Assembly: GCA_029962745.1 (NCBI GenBank)
Contig: CM057155.1
Location: 32,301,845-32,365,844, forward strand
Reading direction: 5' to 3'
DNA: 64,000 nucleotides
From: Echinometra lucunter
Taxonomy: Eukaryota > Echinodermata > Echinoidea > Camarodonta > Echinometridae
Positions 53,380 through 64,000 of this stretch are shown here, one piece after another; position 1 is the first letter of the stretch, and every line of letters starts with the position of its first letter. The notes beneath the pieces were generated by a model. The model was not told where the DNA came from and searched no databases. It was given only the letters and a program-made list of their open reading frames with translations. Both the position numbers and the translations under genes were made by a program.

Positions 53380-56300
53380 GTAGGTTGAACTGTGTAGCAT
53401 TAGGCCTAGAATCTAAACGAAAATAAGAAAAACGAGGGGGGAGGAAAAAGGAGGGGGGGGGGGGGGGGGGGGAGTCACTTGTAGATTTTGCATGCATGTC
53501 AAAAAAAGTTTAAAAGGGTCAGATTTCTGACCCAAGGCATGGACATCTTGGGAACAAAAGTCTGCAAGCCTACCCTACTGAAGTGAAAAAGTAGCCTACC
53601 ATGTTACTTTGACCAAACTACTATCAACTTGAAATCATGCAAAATTATCATCATGATTTAATGATAGTTTGGTCAAATTACCGTGGTGTGGGTACCACCC
53701 ACACCAGAAAGATGTGTTGTGGTCATTATTTGGTACCACCTACCTTTTCTACAACTTACAAGTCAAGGGTATCATCGGTATAAAGCTAAGCCAAGTCCAA
53801 ATGAAATTTAACTTAACTTAGTTTGCACATTTACAGGCATCATCGATCCTGTATGTTTTTTGCAACATCAGTCATATCCAGTGTTCACATTCTGAAAACT
53901 TAAGAATCGATGTTTGTATTATAACTTAGGACTTAGTTGCTACACCAGAAAAGTGCTCTTCCACCTAACCCTGTAACCGATCATCGGATCGGACGCCGAT
54001 ACCGATCCAATCATGTCTGATCGGCTTCATTTTTCCGATCGCCGATCCCCCACACATGATCGGCAGGATCGGCTCCAACCTTCCAACTGCAGCGCTAGCA
54101 TGCCCTTTGCACCTCTGCCGCTTGCAATTTGAGCCATGATGCTGGCCACTCCGAAGCAAAATGTGGCTGAACGAGAGCAAATCAAAGCCGAGCATCAGTC
54201 TATGTCCTCAACTAAGGTCATCATAACTGCGAGGTTTTACAAGCAAACCACCCGACCAAAAGAAATAAAACACCCCGCAGCGATCACCATGAATGAACCA
54301 CACCTGTTGAAAGTGAAGACAAATTATGTGGCGCGTGTCAAAATTATCAACATTCCGATCTCTCATTCCCAGGCTCATAAATCACTTTTAAAGCATCGAG
54401 AATGTTATTAGGGCCCATCATGTCCACTGCTTTGTTTCCTGTTCTCGATTTAAAGACCTTTTATTTGCTCCTCAAATACGAGAAGAAAGAACAACTTTGT
54501 ATTTTGGAAGAAGTGATGATAAAAGCATAATATTGTAAAACACGTGCTGTTTATTATTTTTTATGTTACTTTCACAGAAAATTAGGGGGGGGGGGGAAAT
54601 GCTCATCAATATTTTATTTTGTCATTGTTGTTCATCCCTTATTTTTCAAAATGTTGTGTTCCACTTTGATTCACATGCCTCTGCTTTCTCATTCCTCCTC
54701 TTGTTTCTTTTTCTTTTCTTATTCCTCTGCTATCTTCTCTTCGTCCCTCTTAGTAATATTTTGTTTGTATAAATTGTTTTAATTTTGACTATGTACTTTG
54801 TTGATTCTAATCTTATTTTAGCTGCCTGATGTATTAATCCAACTCTTGCGTTGCAATAAAGAACAAAAATACCCTGTTTCTCTTTCCACCTCTAGCTCTT
54901 CCTTCCTTCTCTCTCCAAGGCCTCCTTTTTACTCTCCGTCTTTTCCTCTCTCACTGCCATTTTCTTATTTTGTTGCTTTCTCTGTCTCTCTCGCTCCTCC
55001 AGTCTCCGGCCTTCTCCTTTCTCCTCCCGAGGAAGGCCTACATGTATTCACCTTATTTTCTCCCAATGAGTGGCACACACATACATGCACACCCAACTCA
55101 TATCGCATAACACTCCCTTTTCCACAAAAACAATGCCACGTGCTTTGTCCGCCTTGCCGCGTAATTCTATATGGGGCCAAACTTGTCAGGTCAACTATGG
55201 GTCAACAGACTTTCACACCCTGCATGCAGTCACCAAAATCACCTTCCCACACGCTTGTGATTGTTTATAAAATAACTTCAGAGATAAGGACAAGATGCCA
55301 GACATTCTGACTCTACATCATTTTGTTTTGAAACTCTTGGCCAGGATTGATTCTTACACCCTCCCAGACCCCGCTAGTTGTTGTCAATCTGCCTCTTTTC
55401 CTCTTTCTCCAATCCAAAATTAAATAGGCAGGGCCTAGTAATAACTTGACCAATTACAGATTTGCCATTAATGCTCTGTTTGTTCGAGCTACCCAGGTAT
55501 AAATTTTCCGTCTAGGCAAAGTGTGAGAACTTTTATGATCTGCAAATGGCTGGGAAATAACTAGACCAATCAGAACTGGGATTCCCTGGATTTTTTTTTT
55601 AATTTTTGGTATTTTTTTCCATTGAAAATTCGAGACTCATTCTGATCAAATAAGTTAATTCTCCATAAATAATGTTTGATCCGTCCAAGCGGTTTTATCT
55701 TAGAGCACAGAGTTAACACATGCTCACTTTTCACCCTTCACAAATCACATCAGACCAATCAAATTATTCAGGCCTGTGTTACGTCTGTCAACAGCGAATC
55801 ACTCCCTCCCTCTCGCTCTCTCTCTCTCTCTCTCTCTCTGTCTCCCTCCTTGAAACAGGCTGACCACGTGTGTGCAGCGTGGTGAGCATATTTACATGTT
55901 TGTGCATGTAGCTACAGTAGAAAGGGGATCGGAGTCATGGTACTCCCAGGGGATAGATTACAGAGCTGACAATGATAGGAAAGCTGTTGTGACCACTAAA
56001 ATATAGTCTGAAACTATTCCAAACTGTCTTGGAAGGACAACCACTAGACTCCCGAGGGAGGGAGCGAGGGAGGAGCGTGCATGCGATAGAAGGGTCAGCT
56101 TCATGTAGCTGAGGACAAGGAAGGATGGGGGGACAGAAAATATAACACAAAGGGGAACCGCCGATCATGCCGATTATTTCAACCGATACCGATCAAGGGC
56201 ATATGTGGACGGCTCCGATCATCCGAACCGATCATAGCTCTAACTTACAGGGTTACTTCCACCTCCCTAATTTAGGGAAGCAAATGATGGATGGGGTGGA

Positions 56301-59057
56301 GGAAGAGAAAGAGAGAAATATAGATTGAACAAAAAATTGTTAAGATATATTTATCCCTGAGTCTGAACACGGGGAGAGGGAGAGTAAACCAGAGGAGGGG
56401 GGGGGGGGGTGTTACTTTACTAAATGCAAGCCAGGTTACCTGGGGTGGGCAAGGCTAAAGAAAGCATACCTTCTTCTTTTGATAGTAAAGTAGTTAAAGA
56501 CATTTTGTGAGACACTAACATATATAGATGTATCTACATTTAACTTGGCAGTTTTCATGATTGAAGGGGCTCATCTTTTTGTATAAAATCATACCTCTCA
56601 CTATAAATATGAGACAGTTTTGCTCATGATTAGATTTTGGGAGACTCGAGTTCAACCAGCTCTTCTTCCCCCCCCCCCCCCAAAAAAAAATGAAGTAAAT
56701 AAATAAGTAAATTTATAAAAAAATAAAATAAATAGATAAATGGCTCGAAGGTACCTAAAGATCATATAAATTAGCTTATGGTTGCATTAAAGGTCAATCT
56801 TTAAAGAGTATTGTTCTGGAAAACAAATCTTGAGTTTGTATTTTAGCTTTGGAAAAAAAATCTGCCTCCCCCCCCCCCCCCTTCTTTTCAGATTTTCACC
56901 TAGGTAGCCTCATTCACATATTTAAAAATTTAATGTTCATTCAAAGAAATATTGCAACTAAATAGTTGTTTGTTTAGGGTTTGTTTGTTTTTTACTTTTC
57001 TCCACAGGTTTCAAACAGAGCTCTCAAAGTCCATACAAGAAAGAAAAGAAAAATACATCACACATGAAGAGCTATCGAAACTGATGAAGTGGAAATTGAG
57101 TGTGAGTATATATATTTCATACAATTTGAGTGAAATCTCTCATTCAGCCATGTTTAAACAACAACAAAAAATGTTCCCTTTGGTACTTTTCATTGATTTT
57201 GTCAAGCATATTTCTTACAGTGATATCTGATTTAGTAACCACTTTCATTGAAAAGCAGTAAGACAACCAGTACATGTATTTATAAACTATCATTATATAT
57301 TCTGATATGAAATTTTTGACTAGTCTACAACTATCATTCATCAAGTCATATACCTTCCCTTTTACATTCTCTTTTACATATTTAACCCATCAGAACTAAT
57401 GTCAAAATTTTAAAACAAAATTATTTTTTGTTTTGTTTTGTTTTGTTTTATGATTTCCCTCTGAAGAACACTTTTTCTATGGCCATAAAGAACTTGATAG
57501 TCCTTGGCAAGATACAAGAAAATCAGCCCGTGAATTTACACTTAGAGAAAAATAGGTCAAGGTCTCCTTTTTCCATTACTTCTTCAGAGAGGAAAGTTTC
57601 GGCCCAAGCTTACTGAAATGGTGCAGACCAACAGCCCTGACCTAGTTGAGAAGTCTAGCAAGCAAGCCTTCAAGAAGCTACCTAATCTAAGAGCTGCCAT
57701 CAAAGAGCTGATTGTTCTCAAAGCAGTTGGTCCAGCAACAGCTTCAGGTATCAATGCTTTGAAGAAAAAAAAACTGTATGTAAAGACTTCTCAGGGAATT
57801 AAGATAAACACTCTTGATGCACAAGGTTTATTCTATGAACTTTTATTTAAATTTAGAATACCAGTTGAAACAACAAATGATGCCCTTGTAGACTGTTGGC
57901 CAGTTGGTCACTGGAGCAGGTTTGATCATAGACTCGAACAAAGACCTTTCTGAAGGGCAAAGAAAATTAGTCATTATGAAAAGGTTGTGTCTTTTACAAG
58001 TACCGGGTGCCATTTTTTTCCACTTAATTGAATAAATATAATGGGAACAGAAGTGTATTTCACCTTCTCAGAGCTAGAAGGGCACTAAGTCATATAATTT
58101 TGCAAAAATTTAATGCTGTTTGGACTCTCAGCAGAAAAGTTGTCATGGAGTCCTGTTAAGAACTGGTGTTCTTTCTATATGCCAAAGCATATTGGGTTGT
58201 TCTATAACAAAGCTCTGTGTTAGCAAGAGAGGCAGCTAAACAAGCCTGTTTTGTGGGAGATGAGAGCATGTTAGGCATCCCAGATCTGTCCCCATTGACT
58301 ACATAGAAGGATTTGATTATTTGTCTGTCTTTACAGCTGTGTTAGCAGCAGGAGCACCTGAACATGCCCCTTTCATGGCAGATGAAAGCATGCTAGCCAT
58401 CCCAGGCCTGTCCCCACTGGCTTACACAGAAGCTGCTTACATGAGATACAGTGCAGATGTCCAGGACTGTGTGAAGAGACTCAAGAAAGAAGGTAAAAGT
58501 GAATTTGATAGATAATGACTGCAACAATGAAATTGGACTTCATGACAATTTTTAGTTCTGAATGGGCTAGTCCCAGGTCATTGGTCATTTTGTGTTCTAC
58601 ACCATACCAAAGAATGTGGTGTTATGAATATTCCTTTATATCAACAGTATTATTCCACATGATACATGTATGTTGTCTGATCTAGTAATGCTTGAAAATT
58701 AGTTCATGTACAATCATCAGGTAAGCTAAAATCTTAGATATAACTGGTAGAGTATGGGACAAAAATAGTTTGAACTTGTTGGAATACAGGGAAGATGTTT
58801 TAAGGATGTTTAACCTTTGTTTCCAATGGCTTAACATTTGTTTCTTTGTTTGTTTGTTTGTTTGTTTTTTGTTTTGTTTTGTTTGTGTTATTTTTTCCTT
58901 ACCAGATCCATCAGGAGGATGGACCCCTCACAAAGTAGAGCTGGCTCTCTGGACCCACTACATGGCCTCAAAGCTAGACCCGTCTCTATTAGCAAGCAAA
59001 GCTAAGAAGAGGAAGAGCACTGCTAATGGGGAAGGGGAGACACCAAATAAGAAATAA
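53234..59057 (+). CDS. Helix-hairpin-helix-type conserved protein, 235 aa, 5 exons
   Basis: Exons 53234-53379, 57008-57101, 57588-57747, 58337-58492, 58906-59057; all GT..AG, lengths sum to 708 nt including TAA. Not named by me. The core LKAVGPATASAVLAAGAPEH reads as a helix-hairpin-helix (hairpin GPATAS) followed by MADESMLAIPG, similar in style to HhH DNA-glycosylase folds, but the catalytic Lys/Asp context of a glycosylase is not evident. Preceded by a strongly conserved-looking LMKWKLSRGKFRPKL. The C-terminus WTPHKVELALWTHYMASKL leads into a basic tail (KAKKRKS) that could be nuclear-localising. DNA binding is inference. It shares a promoter interval with SIRT7. Confidence 0.85.
53966..56255. 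mobile_element. 2.29-kb non-autonomous hAT-like element with GATCGG subterminal repeats
   Basis: Ends TAACCCTGTAACCGATC and TTACAGGGTTA; the 8-bp target CTTCCACC is repeated exactly on both sides (53958-53965 and 56256-56263). Both subterminal 120-bp zones are packed with CCGAT/ATCGG words (CCGATACCGATC, GATCGGCAGGATCGGC). The interior holds CT-rich and TC microsatellite sequence and short ORFs without a transposase domain. In intron 1 of the HhH gene. Confidence 0.85.
56264..57007 (+). other. Rest of HhH intron 1
   Basis: G-run at about 56397-56410, C-runs at 56669-56681 and 56870-56881, AT-rich otherwise; no exon. Confidence 0.5.
57008..57101 (+). CDS. HhH protein exon 2
   Basis: Acceptor TTTTCTCCACAG; codes for FQTELSKSIQERKEKYITHE and ELSKLMKWKLS; donor TTGAGT/GTGAGT, phase 0. 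Confidence 0.88.
57588..57747 (+). CDS. HhH protein exon 3
   Basis: Acceptor CATTACTTCTTCAG; codes for RGKFRPKLTEMVQTNSPDLV, then KQAFKKLPNLRAAIKELIVL and KAVGPATAS; donor CTTCAG/GTATCA, phase 1. The ATG inside is not the start. Confidence 0.9.
58215..58309 (+). pseudogene. Decayed duplicate of HhH exon 4
   Basis: Aligns base for base with 58337-58432: CTGTGTTAGCA, GATGAGAGCATGTTAGGCAT and CATCCCAGATCTGTCCCCA against GATGAAAGCATGCTAGCCAT and CATCCCAGGCCTGTCCCCA. Offset is 122 bp. A one-base deletion brings in a TAG, and no acceptor AG precedes it, so it cannot serve as an exon. Confidence 0.82.
58337..58492 (+). CDS. HhH protein exon 4
   Basis: Acceptor GTCTGTCTTTACAG; codes for AVLAAGAPEHAPFMADESML, AIPGLSPLAYTEAAYMRYSA and DVQDCVKRLKKE; donor GAAG/GTAAAA, phase 1. 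Confidence 0.92.
58906..59057 (+). CDS. HhH protein exon 5 and stop
   Basis: Acceptor TTTCCTTACCAG; codes for DPSGGWTPHKVELALWTHYM, ASKLDPSLLASKAKKRKS and the hydrophilic end GETPNKK, stop TAA. AATAAA overlaps the stop region, but a true poly(A) site is not shown. Confidence 0.9.
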
Positions 59058-59796
59058 ATGGATGTACAGTATAACTCGTTGGTTACCTGACAGAAGGGAA
59101 TCAGCACCCATGACAGGCAAAAGGAAATGACGAGACATGTGGTCAAATATAATGAGATATTTTAAGTAATCTATGAATAACTACTTCACAAAATTTATAC
59201 CAGATCTATTTTAGAATGTTCTTATAGTAGTTATTCATAGATTTCTCAAAATATTTCACTATTTGACCGCATTTCTCTGTTCCCTTTTGCCAGTCAAGGG
59301 CGCTCGTTCCCTTCTGCCAGGCAACTGACGAACTTTGCCTCTCTCTCTTACCGTGAAAGAGTTATCGCTCAACAATCGTGATTATATATGCCTGTATTGT
59401 TTTCCAAAGAAGGCTTTGTTTGCCATGGGCTATTCAGTTCACTTTTTAATTTATGCTAGCATTTGAATAGAAGGAATCTACCTGTAATACAGTAGAATTG
59501 TAGTTGTTGCTATGCTAGGCAAGATCTATAACCCTCAAGAGCAAATTGCTGCAAAGAAGTATACATGAAATTTACATCATTAATCTGGACCATGCCATGA
59601 AACCTTGTTTGGGTGGGTGGGGTGGGGGGGTGTCATTGGTCTGTTCAGATTGTAATAATTTTGTTAAAATTCTTTGTAATGTACTTTTCATTGCCTTGCA
59701 TGCTAACTTGGACAGCTTTGCAAGGCTTAGAGGGGAGTTTTGATGAAGTGCGATCTTCAAATCTAAGGGCTCCTAGGTTATTGTCATATTCATGTA
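59058..59796. other. Downstream of the HhH gene
   Basis: Likely 3' UTR then intergenic. An imperfect inverted pair, AATCTATGAATAACTACT at about 59168 and its inverse at about 59228, lies within TATTTTAAG/GAAATATTT context, probably a small MITE. Confidence 0.4.
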
Positions 59797-60500
59797 CAGG
59801 GAAATCCCGATATAACGAGCTCGGCTATAACGAGGTAACGGCTATAACGAGGGTTTTGTCACGGTCCCAAATTTACTTACGTGTAAGTCTATGGCGGCAT
59901 GAACCTGTTATAACGAGATCGGCTATAACGAGATATCGGCTATAACGAGCTAAATCCTGAACCCCTTAAACAAAGAAATACATTGATAATCATTCCCGTT
60001 ATAACGAGCAAGCAAATTTCACTGCAGCTTTATCAACAAAACCCCCCGCTAAAATCATTCAGCAGAGATAACGGCACCGCTACTGGCACAAACAAGTCCC
60101 AGCTCGCTCAACTGGGCGGCCGATGCACGCAGATTACGAGTTTTTATTTGTAGTATAGTACAGTGCGTAACTTTTTTTTTCATATCGCAGAACAGGCAAC
60201 CTCGATGGTGCGATGAACTTTCATGTTATCGGTAATTTTGGCGTCTGAAATTAGTAGTTTAAACACATTTTCTAATATTATCCAGAATATTATCAGCTAG
60301 ATCAGAGAATGATATTATTATCAATGTCTCTGTAGCTGCAAAATGAGTTCATAAGTAGCGGCAGCAGACCTCTGTACATTCATGTATGTACATGTGGTCA
60401 CATACATACACTTTTTTGTTTGTTCTGATATAACGAGGTAACGGCTATAACGAGGAAAACCCTTCGGTCCCGACGCCCTCGTTATACCGAGTTTCCCCTG
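59797..60500. mobile_element. pogo/Tc1-like element full of TATAACGAG motifs
   Basis: CAGGGAAATCCCGATATAAC at the left and ATACCGAGTTTCCCCTG at the right, flanked by TA on both sides. The word TATAACGAG occurs nine times in the same orientation. The TIR type matches the element at 21185-21801. No transposase ORF. Confidence 0.75.
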
Positions 60501-62354
60501 TATTATACCTTCTACCGCATTAGAGAACAGAATCAAAAGATGAGTGATGTATTGACTAGTCTCTTCATTGTGCTTACTCAATGACTTCTAAGGCTGTGCT
60601 GATTTGTGATGAAACTCTAAACATAAATTTGCCAGCAATAGCTTCATGGCATGGTGTACATCTGGATATTGATCTTGGATAAAGGAAGATGTTTCGGAAA
60701 CATGTGTTGTACGAGATCCCAAGTGTGTTTATGTCTTTATGATTGTTAACTGTATCAGTATTGTTAACTTTTCTTTATGCAAAACAAATATTAAAATAGG
60801 TATGGAAGGATAATGTTAGCAGTATTTTATCACCTTTGAGGAAATTTTTGTTCTGAAATATTTAAGATATGCATATTATCATGGGAATGAGTGTAGTACA
60901 ATACATGCATGATTTTTCAAATGGTAAAACCTATCAGACTTGACTTTAAGTTAAATGCTTCAAATAGCTAAAGGCATTTTGAAATGCAGTACATGTATCT
61001 TGCATTATATCTTAAGCTTCACTTTATTCCTGTTTCTACCAAAGACATATTGCTTACCAAATCATATGAAATAGATTTCATATGATTACAGTAGACATTA
61101 TTATTTTTGTGGAAATGTAGCCAAATCAAAAGATTAATGTGAAAAAAACTAAGTTCAGAACATAAAGGACTCTCTATGTACTTCTCAACTGATGCTTCTC
61201 TCTTTAAAGTGAAGCATAATGAACCAGTACTATGCGTATTCCAAATCATGTCTTCCTGTTTGATTTTTCAATAAAATTTTTATGTTTTCTGTCAGAAAAT
61301 ATTTTTAAATATGTATTTTCTGTCCATTAAGGAAAGAGGGAATGGGCAATATATATCTAGGGATTGGTTTTTGTTATTTCTTCACATGAAGTGTAAACAG
61401 ATTCTGGAAAGAAAAAAAAACATTGTTTTTTAGTCGTGCAAGAAAAATCTGCACAGTGATGGATAAGGGCGAGAGTGAACCAAAGATAAATAAGACAGAT
61501 AGGTAGAGAGAGAGAGGATAGTGGGAAAAGATGAAATGAGGAGAAAATAATACACTGTGAACAATGAGAGAGAGAGAGAGAGAGAGGGAGAGAGAGGGAG
61601 GGAGGGAGGGAAGGGGAAGATGTAGGAAAGAGTGGGGGATAGAACAAATCCAACCATGAACAAAACCGTGAGAAGATAGAGGGAGACAAAAAAGGAATTT
61701 CAGATTGCAAAAGACTGGGATAATGGAGATATGTCAAAACATAAAATAGAAAGCTGACTAAAACAATCTTCATGGATGGTAAGAAAGCAAGAGGAAAGAC
61801 ACTTATACATAGTGATGAATTGCCAACTATGACAGACAGAATAAGAGAAGGGGGGATAATGGATGAAAAAAAAAATCTAAACAAAACCATGAGAGTACGA
61901 GACGAGAGAGACATTGCAAGACACCGATAAGTATGGAATTAGGAGACTGGGAAAACTATGAATTGTATTGTGCATAGAAAGGTTGGGTGTGAACAATTTG
62001 CAAACAAAAAGAGCTCATGTTTTTTCCTGATTTTGATAGAAAAAAAAATCTTTAATAAAAATCTAACTTTACTCTTCATACTCATACAAATTGCGAGCGA
62101 TTAAGTACAGTCACAGCTACCATATTTGTCGATACCAATATCGGTCAACTAACTTCACTTTGGTAGCGGTTAATTCGATTGCTGAAAGCAAGTATTTTCG
62201 ACTTGTTTGTGTTTTTAAATCACTGATTTATCTCTTAATCATTATCTTTATTCCTTTGACTGGTGTTTTCCATGTTTTTTACTGAATTTTGTAGGAAGAG
62301 GTTTGGGTGAGAATGAATCAGTGGCGATTTAAAATGGTATATTGTGGCCATTTC
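60501..62354. other. No gene seen
   Basis: AT-rich; GA/AG microsatellite-like purine tract at about 61567-61620. The minus-strand ORF over it is low-complexity Ser/Leu. Confidence 0.5.
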
Positions 62355-62532
62355 GGGGTGCTGCATTCTGTCGCTGCTCGAAACTTTCCGAAAGTCAGGG
62401 CACGGCATACCGGCGTTCGTGTACCGTACCCGGCCGGCCCCGGTCGCCGGAAGGCTTGCCCGGTGAATGATGCAGACTGAGATCGAGACGGCAGGGAACT
62501 AGCTGCGCCGCGAGAGCAAGGAATGCAGCACT
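62355..62532. mobile_element. GC-rich small MITE
   Basis: GGGGTGCTGCATTCTGTCGC at the left and GCAAGGAATGCAGCAC at the right. Internally GC-rich (CGGCCGGCCCCGG), standing out from the AT-rich surroundings. Confidence 0.5.
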
Positions 62533-62652
62533 AACGTTAATTAAATAACAGTTAGTCACAGCAGTCTGTTACTACTAGTGATAATGAATGTTGGAGTTAC
62601 CTGATTCCCTACTTGGAGTAGAATTTTTAAAATCATAAATTAGAAAATACGG

Positions 62653-63680
62653 CAAGACTTCCTTTTTTGCGACAGCCACCCAACATGTAACATGTGCAAG
62701 GTACTTAGACCGAAGTGTTCTGTCTCTAACAGTTGTAACTGTTAGTTAGCCTCGTAATTTTGGTAGGGTCGGCACTCCTCCTTTTTAGAGACAGAAGCGC
62801 CCCAGTTCGTTGTGTATGCAATCTCATTGTAATGGGCAAGACAATGAAAAACTACCTCAAATCAGTGATTTTCCCCCTTTATTCATGAATATAACAATAT
62901 CATTAGTCTATACACTACAGAATAGACCTATACAGTGTAGCTTACCGATTTTATGATTAATTCCTTTTAACTCTCCATTTTCAGGTAAATCCAGGGTCCT
63001 AATGTTAGGTCCTCTCGGTTGAAAATCTTACAGCAGCCAACCTCTATCTCTGTTCGCGCTCGCCTCCGCGCTTTTCGCAGGGAGATCAGCGAATTTGCGA
63101 CTCGCATTTCAACCGTATTAACGAGCTACCAATACGAAACAACAACAACAAAAACATCGTTCGTACGTATATGCCCAAACGTACGTACGTGGTCGATCGT
63201 TTGAATACGGCCGGTTGAAATGCGACGAGTAGCGAATTCGCTGATCTCCCTGCAAAAAGCGCGGAGGCGAGCGCGAACAGAGATAGAGGTTGGCTGCTGC
63301 AAGATTTTCAACCGAGAGGACCTAACGTTAGGACCCTGGATTTACCTGAAAATGGAGAGTTAAAAGGAATTAATCAAAAAATCGGTAAGCTACATTGTAT
63401 AGGTCTACTCTGTAGTGTATAATGATATTGTTTCATGAATAAAGGGGGAAAATCGCTGATTTGAGGTAGTTTTTCATTGTCTTGCCCATTACAATGAGAT
63501 TGCATACACAACGCACTGGGGTGCTTCTGTCTCTAAAAAGGAGGAGTGCCGACCCTACCAAAATTACGAGGCTAACGACGACTGTTAGAGACAGAACACT
63601 TCGGTCTAGTGCAAGGTGTGCTTTATTCCGTCAGCAAGTTTGGGTGGCTGTCGCAAAAGGAAGTCTTTCCGAAAATAAAT
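62653..63680. mobile_element. 1-kb foldback with about 465-bp near-perfect arms
   Basis: Left arm about 62653-63117, right arm about 63208-63680, spacer about 90 bp. Ends GACTTCCTTTTTTGCGACAG and CTGTCGCAAAAGGAAGTC. Shared inner words include TTTTAGAGACAGAAGC, GAGGTTGGCTGCTG-type, GCGCTCGCCTCCGCGC and GAGATCAGCGAATT. The spacer carries CGTACG-rich sequence. Small indels (for example near 62735 and 63590) separate the arms. No ORF with a known domain. Confidence 0.85.
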
Positions 63681-64000
63681 GCCATAGTCTCCTTTTAACT
63701 TTATGAAAGTGATTAGCATGATTAGGCATTATCGTGAAATAAGTCACCAGTCCATTGATGATTCACTGCCATTTTATTCGACGTCAGTGGCACAGTGCTA
63801 GTTCAGATTCTGAACTAATAAGTGCGCAAAGAAGCTCTTGCGCGCTCTTTTGTTCTGAACTTCAAAGGCTCTTTTCTCTGAATGGAGGTTATTGATTCCA
63901 AATTATCCAATGTGTTTTTGAGGGGGTTATTGTGGAGCAATTTGGATGAGTCATATACATGATATACCATTGAAAAGCTGAGAATCTCTACTTTATAGTG
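63681..64000. other. No gene seen
   Basis: AT-rich; a GCGCGC-containing word near 63838. Nothing else supported. Confidence 0.5.

Noticed and set aside
54846..55310. 154-codon ORF inside the 2.29-kb transposon
   Set aside because: Ser/Pro/Leu composition from CT-rich sequence, no domain, no transposase motif.
61357..61914. 185-codon minus-strand ORF
   Set aside because: Reads through a GA/TC microsatellite; low-complexity Ser/Leu/Pro protein with no conserved feature.

Overview
This is animal nuclear DNA. It is AT-rich, has split genes with GT..AG introns, tRNA-derived SINEs, LINE relics and a very dense load of short inverted-repeat transposons (MITEs and foldbacks). The gene content (a SIRT7 orthologue, a PSMA1 fragment, a secreted Thr-rich/beta-propeller protein) and the apparent assembly of two diverged haplotypes suggest a highly heterozygous marine deuterostome, with sea urchin the most likely guess. 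The species is inference, not proof. Two runs of exactly 500 N (27211-27710 and 42517-43016) are scaffold gaps.

Layout. 1-9.6 kb: no convincing coding exon, several inverted-repeat elements and a three-copy tandem array. 9.68-18.68 kb (+): a nine-exon gene, not recognised by name, coding for a secreted protein (signal peptide, short Cys-bearing head, Thr-rich mucin-like region with about 333-bp tandem repeats, then a YWTD/NHL-like beta-propeller); my splice model closes in one frame at 569 aa. About 14.5-21.7 kb and 27.7-34.4 kb are inverted copies of each other. The second copy repeats the last three propeller exons on the minus strand. The arms differ by a few percent by eye and by at least four transposon presence/absence differences with readable empty sites, as expected for two haplotypes assembled head to head.

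26.1-52.7 kb (-): SIRT7, a NAD-dependent nucleolar protein deacylase. Seven 5' exons (52.7-44.5 kb) and the last exon (26.1-26.6 kb) are clear. An estimated 60-70 residues between them are not visible, and that interval holds both gaps, the inverted arm, a large inverted-repeat element (35.8-40.1 kb) and, on the opposite strand, a frame-broken two-exon fragment of the proteasome gene PSMA1. I read the interval as probably mis-scaffolded.

53.2-59.1 kb (+): a complete five-exon gene for a 235-aa helix-hairpin-helix-type conserved protein, head to head with SIRT7 across a 533-bp shared promoter interval. Its intron 1 carries a 2.29-kb transposon with a perfect 8-bp target duplication, and a decayed duplicate of its exon 4 lies 122 bp before the real exon. 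59.1-64 kb: no gene; a pogo/Tc1-like element full of one short motif and a 1-kb near-perfect foldback.

No bacterial-type system, CRISPR, virus or toxin gene was recognised. The most valuable content is the haplotype-like inverted duplication, which exposes recent transposon insertions, and the set of MITE families with target duplications readable directly from sequence.
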